Assembly: GCA_002782305.1 (NCBI GenBank)
Contig: PFHN01000010.1
Location: 1 to 6,808 of the forward strand
DNA length: 6,808 nt
DNA from: Candidatus Moranbacteria bacterium CG_4_8_14_3_um_filter_41_13
GTDB lineage: Bacteria; Patescibacteriota; Minisyncoccia; Moranbacterales; UBA1568
Direction of reading: 5' to 3'
A program made the position numbers and the translations under genes. The notes under the pieces were generated by a model that saw nothing but the letters and a program-made list of their open reading frames with translations, was not told the origin of the DNA and searched no databases. Of this stretch, positions 5,693-6,808 are shown one piece after another. Position 1 is the first letter of the stretch. Every line of letters starts with the position of its first letter.

Positions 5693-5693
5693 A

Positions 5694-6101
5694 TTACTCA
5701 TTGACGTGTACTGCAATTTTCTTTGGTTTAACGGATTCTTCCTTCGGCATCGTGATAATGAGCACACCTTTGTCATATTTGGCCTCTGTGTTGTCCCCTT
5801 TCACTGCCATCGGGAGTACTACCGAACGAGAGAAACTGCCGGTACGCACTTCTCGGTGATAATAATCCTCACGCTTGACTTCTTCTTTTTCCTCAGTCGA
5901 ACCACTGACCGTCAAGACATCATTTTCGATAGTGATGTCTACCTTCTTCGGATCTACTCCTGGAAGGGCTAATTTGGCGACGACATTGTCCTTGTCTTGA
6001 TAAATATCAAGGGCTGGGAGAAATTCTCCAAAAGACAATGCGTCTTCACCAAAAAAGCGGTCAAAATCGCGAACTGGGAATGGAATAATACTTCGTGTCA
6101 T
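5694..6101 (-). CDS. Small heat-shock protein, Hsp20/alpha-crystallin family
   Basis: This 135-residue chaperone would form oligomers that hold unfolding proteins without ATP, passing them to DnaK. The short N-terminal arm (FPVRDFDRFFGED, 8-20) leads into an alpha-crystallin domain at about 28-120. Its start reads PALDIYQDKDNVVAKLALPG (29-48); then come YHREVRTGSFSRSVVLP (81-97), and the family signature G112-V-L and P119-K120 within GVLIITMPK. The C-terminal IxI-type anchor is I129-A-V131, which docks on neighbouring subunits. All expected parts are present. Its ATG has a strong SD (AGGAGGTG) 8 nt upstream, unlike its neighbours, which suggests high translation. It lies 44 bp after grpE and 104 bp before dnaK, so co-expression on heat stress is likely. 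Confidence 0.97.
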   Translation of the reverse strand: MTRSIIPFPVRDFDRFFGEDALSFGEFLPALDIYQDKDNVVAKLALPGVDPKKVDITIENDVLTVSGSTEEKEEVKREDYYHREVRTGSFSRSVVLPMAVKGDNTEAKYDKGVLIITMPKEESVKPKKIAVHVNE

Positions 6102-6108
6102 ATGTTTT

Positions 6109-6120
6109 CACCTCCTCTCC
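6109..6120 (-). promoter_or_regulatory. Strong ribosome binding site of hsp20
   Basis: Read on the minus strand GGAGAGGAGGTG (6120-6109) contains a near-perfect anti-SD match, AGGAGGT, 8 nt before the hsp20 ATG at 6101. It stands out because grpE, dnaK, the transporter, DUF1189 and DUF3467 genes have no comparable site. It fixes the hsp20 start and implies that this cistron is translated more strongly than those around it. Confidence 0.8.
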
Positions 6121-6145
6121 TTATTTAATTGTTAATGTTTAGCCT

Positions 6146-6751
6146 CTATTTGATAATCACTTTGGCTGGTCTAATAACTTTGCCTCCGAGTCTAAATCCA
6201 TTTTGGAGAACTTTTGCTATTTTGTGTTCTTCGTTTTTTGCTTCTTTTATTGATCCTTCTTCGCTTATTTCTTTCTCTTCTGCAAACTCAGGACTTTTTG
6301 CTTCTTCATTTTTCATCTCCAGTGCTTCGTGTATGGATGGATCAAATGTATCACCCTCCTTTACTTCTATTACTTCCACACCGTTTTGCTTCACCACATC
6401 TTCGAGTTGTTTTTCTATGTACTGAATGCCAACAACCCACGGGCTACTCTTTTGTTCGGGTGGTACATGCATCGTAGCGGAACGAAAGTTGTCGAGGACC
6501 GGTACGATATCAAGCACAAGTTTCTCTATGAGCATCCCCCGCAAATCTTTCTGTGCCTCTCCCTGACGCTTCTTATAATTTTCAAAGTCCGCTTGCGTTC
6601 TCTTCAAATCAACGAGATATTCTTCTGCTTTTATTTGCCATTCCGACTTCTCTTTTATTTTTTCTTCTGTGCTTTCTATTGGGTCTTGATTTTCCATTTT
6701 TTCTTCTTGTTCTTCAGTATCGATAGGCTTTCGCTTTGTTTTGTGTGTCAT
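6146..6751 (-). CDS. grpE: Nucleotide exchange factor GrpE, with an acidic insertion
   Basis: GrpE is a cytoplasmic homodimer that releases ADP from DnaK. The 201-residue protein has a charged N-terminal arm (1-35), a long helical dimerisation segment with RTQADFENYKKR (51-62), and the DIVPVLDNFRSA region (81-92). Next come the QYIEKQLEDVVKQNGVEVI stretch (110-128) and FDPSIHEALEM (136-146), then the C-terminal beta domain that contacts DnaK, with VLQNGFRLGGKVIRPAKVI (181-199). Between HEALEM and IAKVL lie 31 residues that are largely Glu and Lys (147-177), where E. coli GrpE has about 11, so there is an insertion of some 20 residues in a loop of the beta domain. The start ATG has no SD and lies 7 bp after the stop of the preceding partial gene, implying a shared transcript. 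The gene ends in TAG. Confidence 0.96.
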   Translation of the reverse strand: MTHKTKRKPIDTEEQEEKMENQDPIESTEEKIKEKSEWQIKAEEYLVDLKRTQADFENYKKRQGEAQKDLRGMLIEKLVLDIVPVLDNFRSATMHVPPEQKSSPWVVGIQYIEKQLEDVVKQNGVEVIEVKEGDTFDPSIHEALEMKNEEAKSPEFAEEKEISEEGSIKEAKNEEHKIAKVLQNGFRLGGKVIRPAKVIIK

Positions 6752-6758
6752 ATGTTTG

Positions 6759-6808
6759 TTATGATGAACGAGTTAATCTATTTTTTATATATTCAAATTC
6801 CTCTTGTT
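6759..6808 (-). CDS. C-terminal end of an upstream gene (partial)
   Basis: On the minus strand the frame entering from the right edge reads QEEFEYIKNRLTRSS and stops at TAA (6761-6759), 7 bp before the grpE start. The spacing and the grpE start's lack of its own SD suggest that this is the preceding gene of the same operon. In many bacteria the gene before grpE is hrcA, the heat-shock repressor, but 15 charged residues do not identify it and they do not match the HrcA C-terminus as I remember it. The frame is short enough to be chance. Confidence 0.42.
   Translation of the reverse strand, partial: QEEFEYIKNRLTRSS

Noticed and set aside
1..6808. UGA recoding as glycine, CRISPR arrays, insertion sequences, tRNA or rRNA genes
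   Set aside because: All complete genes are full length in the standard code. I saw no regularly spaced repeats, transposase, terminal inverted repeats, tRNA fold or rRNA-like stretch, and no gene-free gap exceeds about 205 bp.

Overview
This 6.8 kb window has moderate GC and is compact, with nearly all coding capacity on the minus strand. The standard genetic code gives full-length proteins throughout. Genes are mostly 5-105 bp apart, and most starts lack a clear Shine-Dalgarno (SD) sequence. All eight complete genes end in TAA or TAG. DUF3467 and DUF1189 proteins beside EngB, plus a chaperone cluster without dnaJ, suggest a small-genome bacterium, possibly of the Candidate Phyla Radiation (Patescibacteria). 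That placement is an inference with low to moderate confidence; no rRNA or other phylogenetic marker is present.

The layout, read in the direction of transcription (right to left), starts with a heat-shock cluster. The last 15 codons of an unidentified gene (6759-6808) are followed by grpE (6146-6751), an hsp20 small heat-shock gene (5694-6101) and dnaK (3646-5589). A long hairpin without a U-tract lies between hsp20 and dnaK, and a strong intrinsic terminator follows dnaK (3562-3597). GrpE, DnaK and Hsp20 would work together: Hsp20 holds unfolding proteins, DnaK refolds them, and GrpE exchanges nucleotide on DnaK. The J-protein partner is not in the window.

Next is a single-gene unit for a ZnT9-like cation diffusion facilitator (2444-3457), with an extended -10 promoter candidate. 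A 204 bp intergenic region (2240-2443) follows. It holds a near-consensus minus-strand promoter with a 17 bp spacer, an inverted repeat over its -10 box, and a possible 33-codon plus-strand small ORF ending in a plus-oriented terminator.

That promoter faces a four-gene run: a DUF1189 membrane protein (1346-2239), a DUF3467 protein (1018-1320), an unrecognised 81-residue acidic protein (767-1012) and the ribosome-assembly GTPase EngB/YihA (131-712). The left 130 bp have no confident gene; a convergent plus-strand gene may end at 46.

Most of the window is housekeeping. I see no mobile element, CRISPR array, defence system, tRNA or rRNA. The places most worth a second look are the plus-strand small transcript in the 2240-2443 gap, the hsp20-dnaK hairpin with a competing fold, the SD-led mini-ORFs before the two membrane-protein genes, the acidic insertion in GrpE, and the unknown 81-residue protein.
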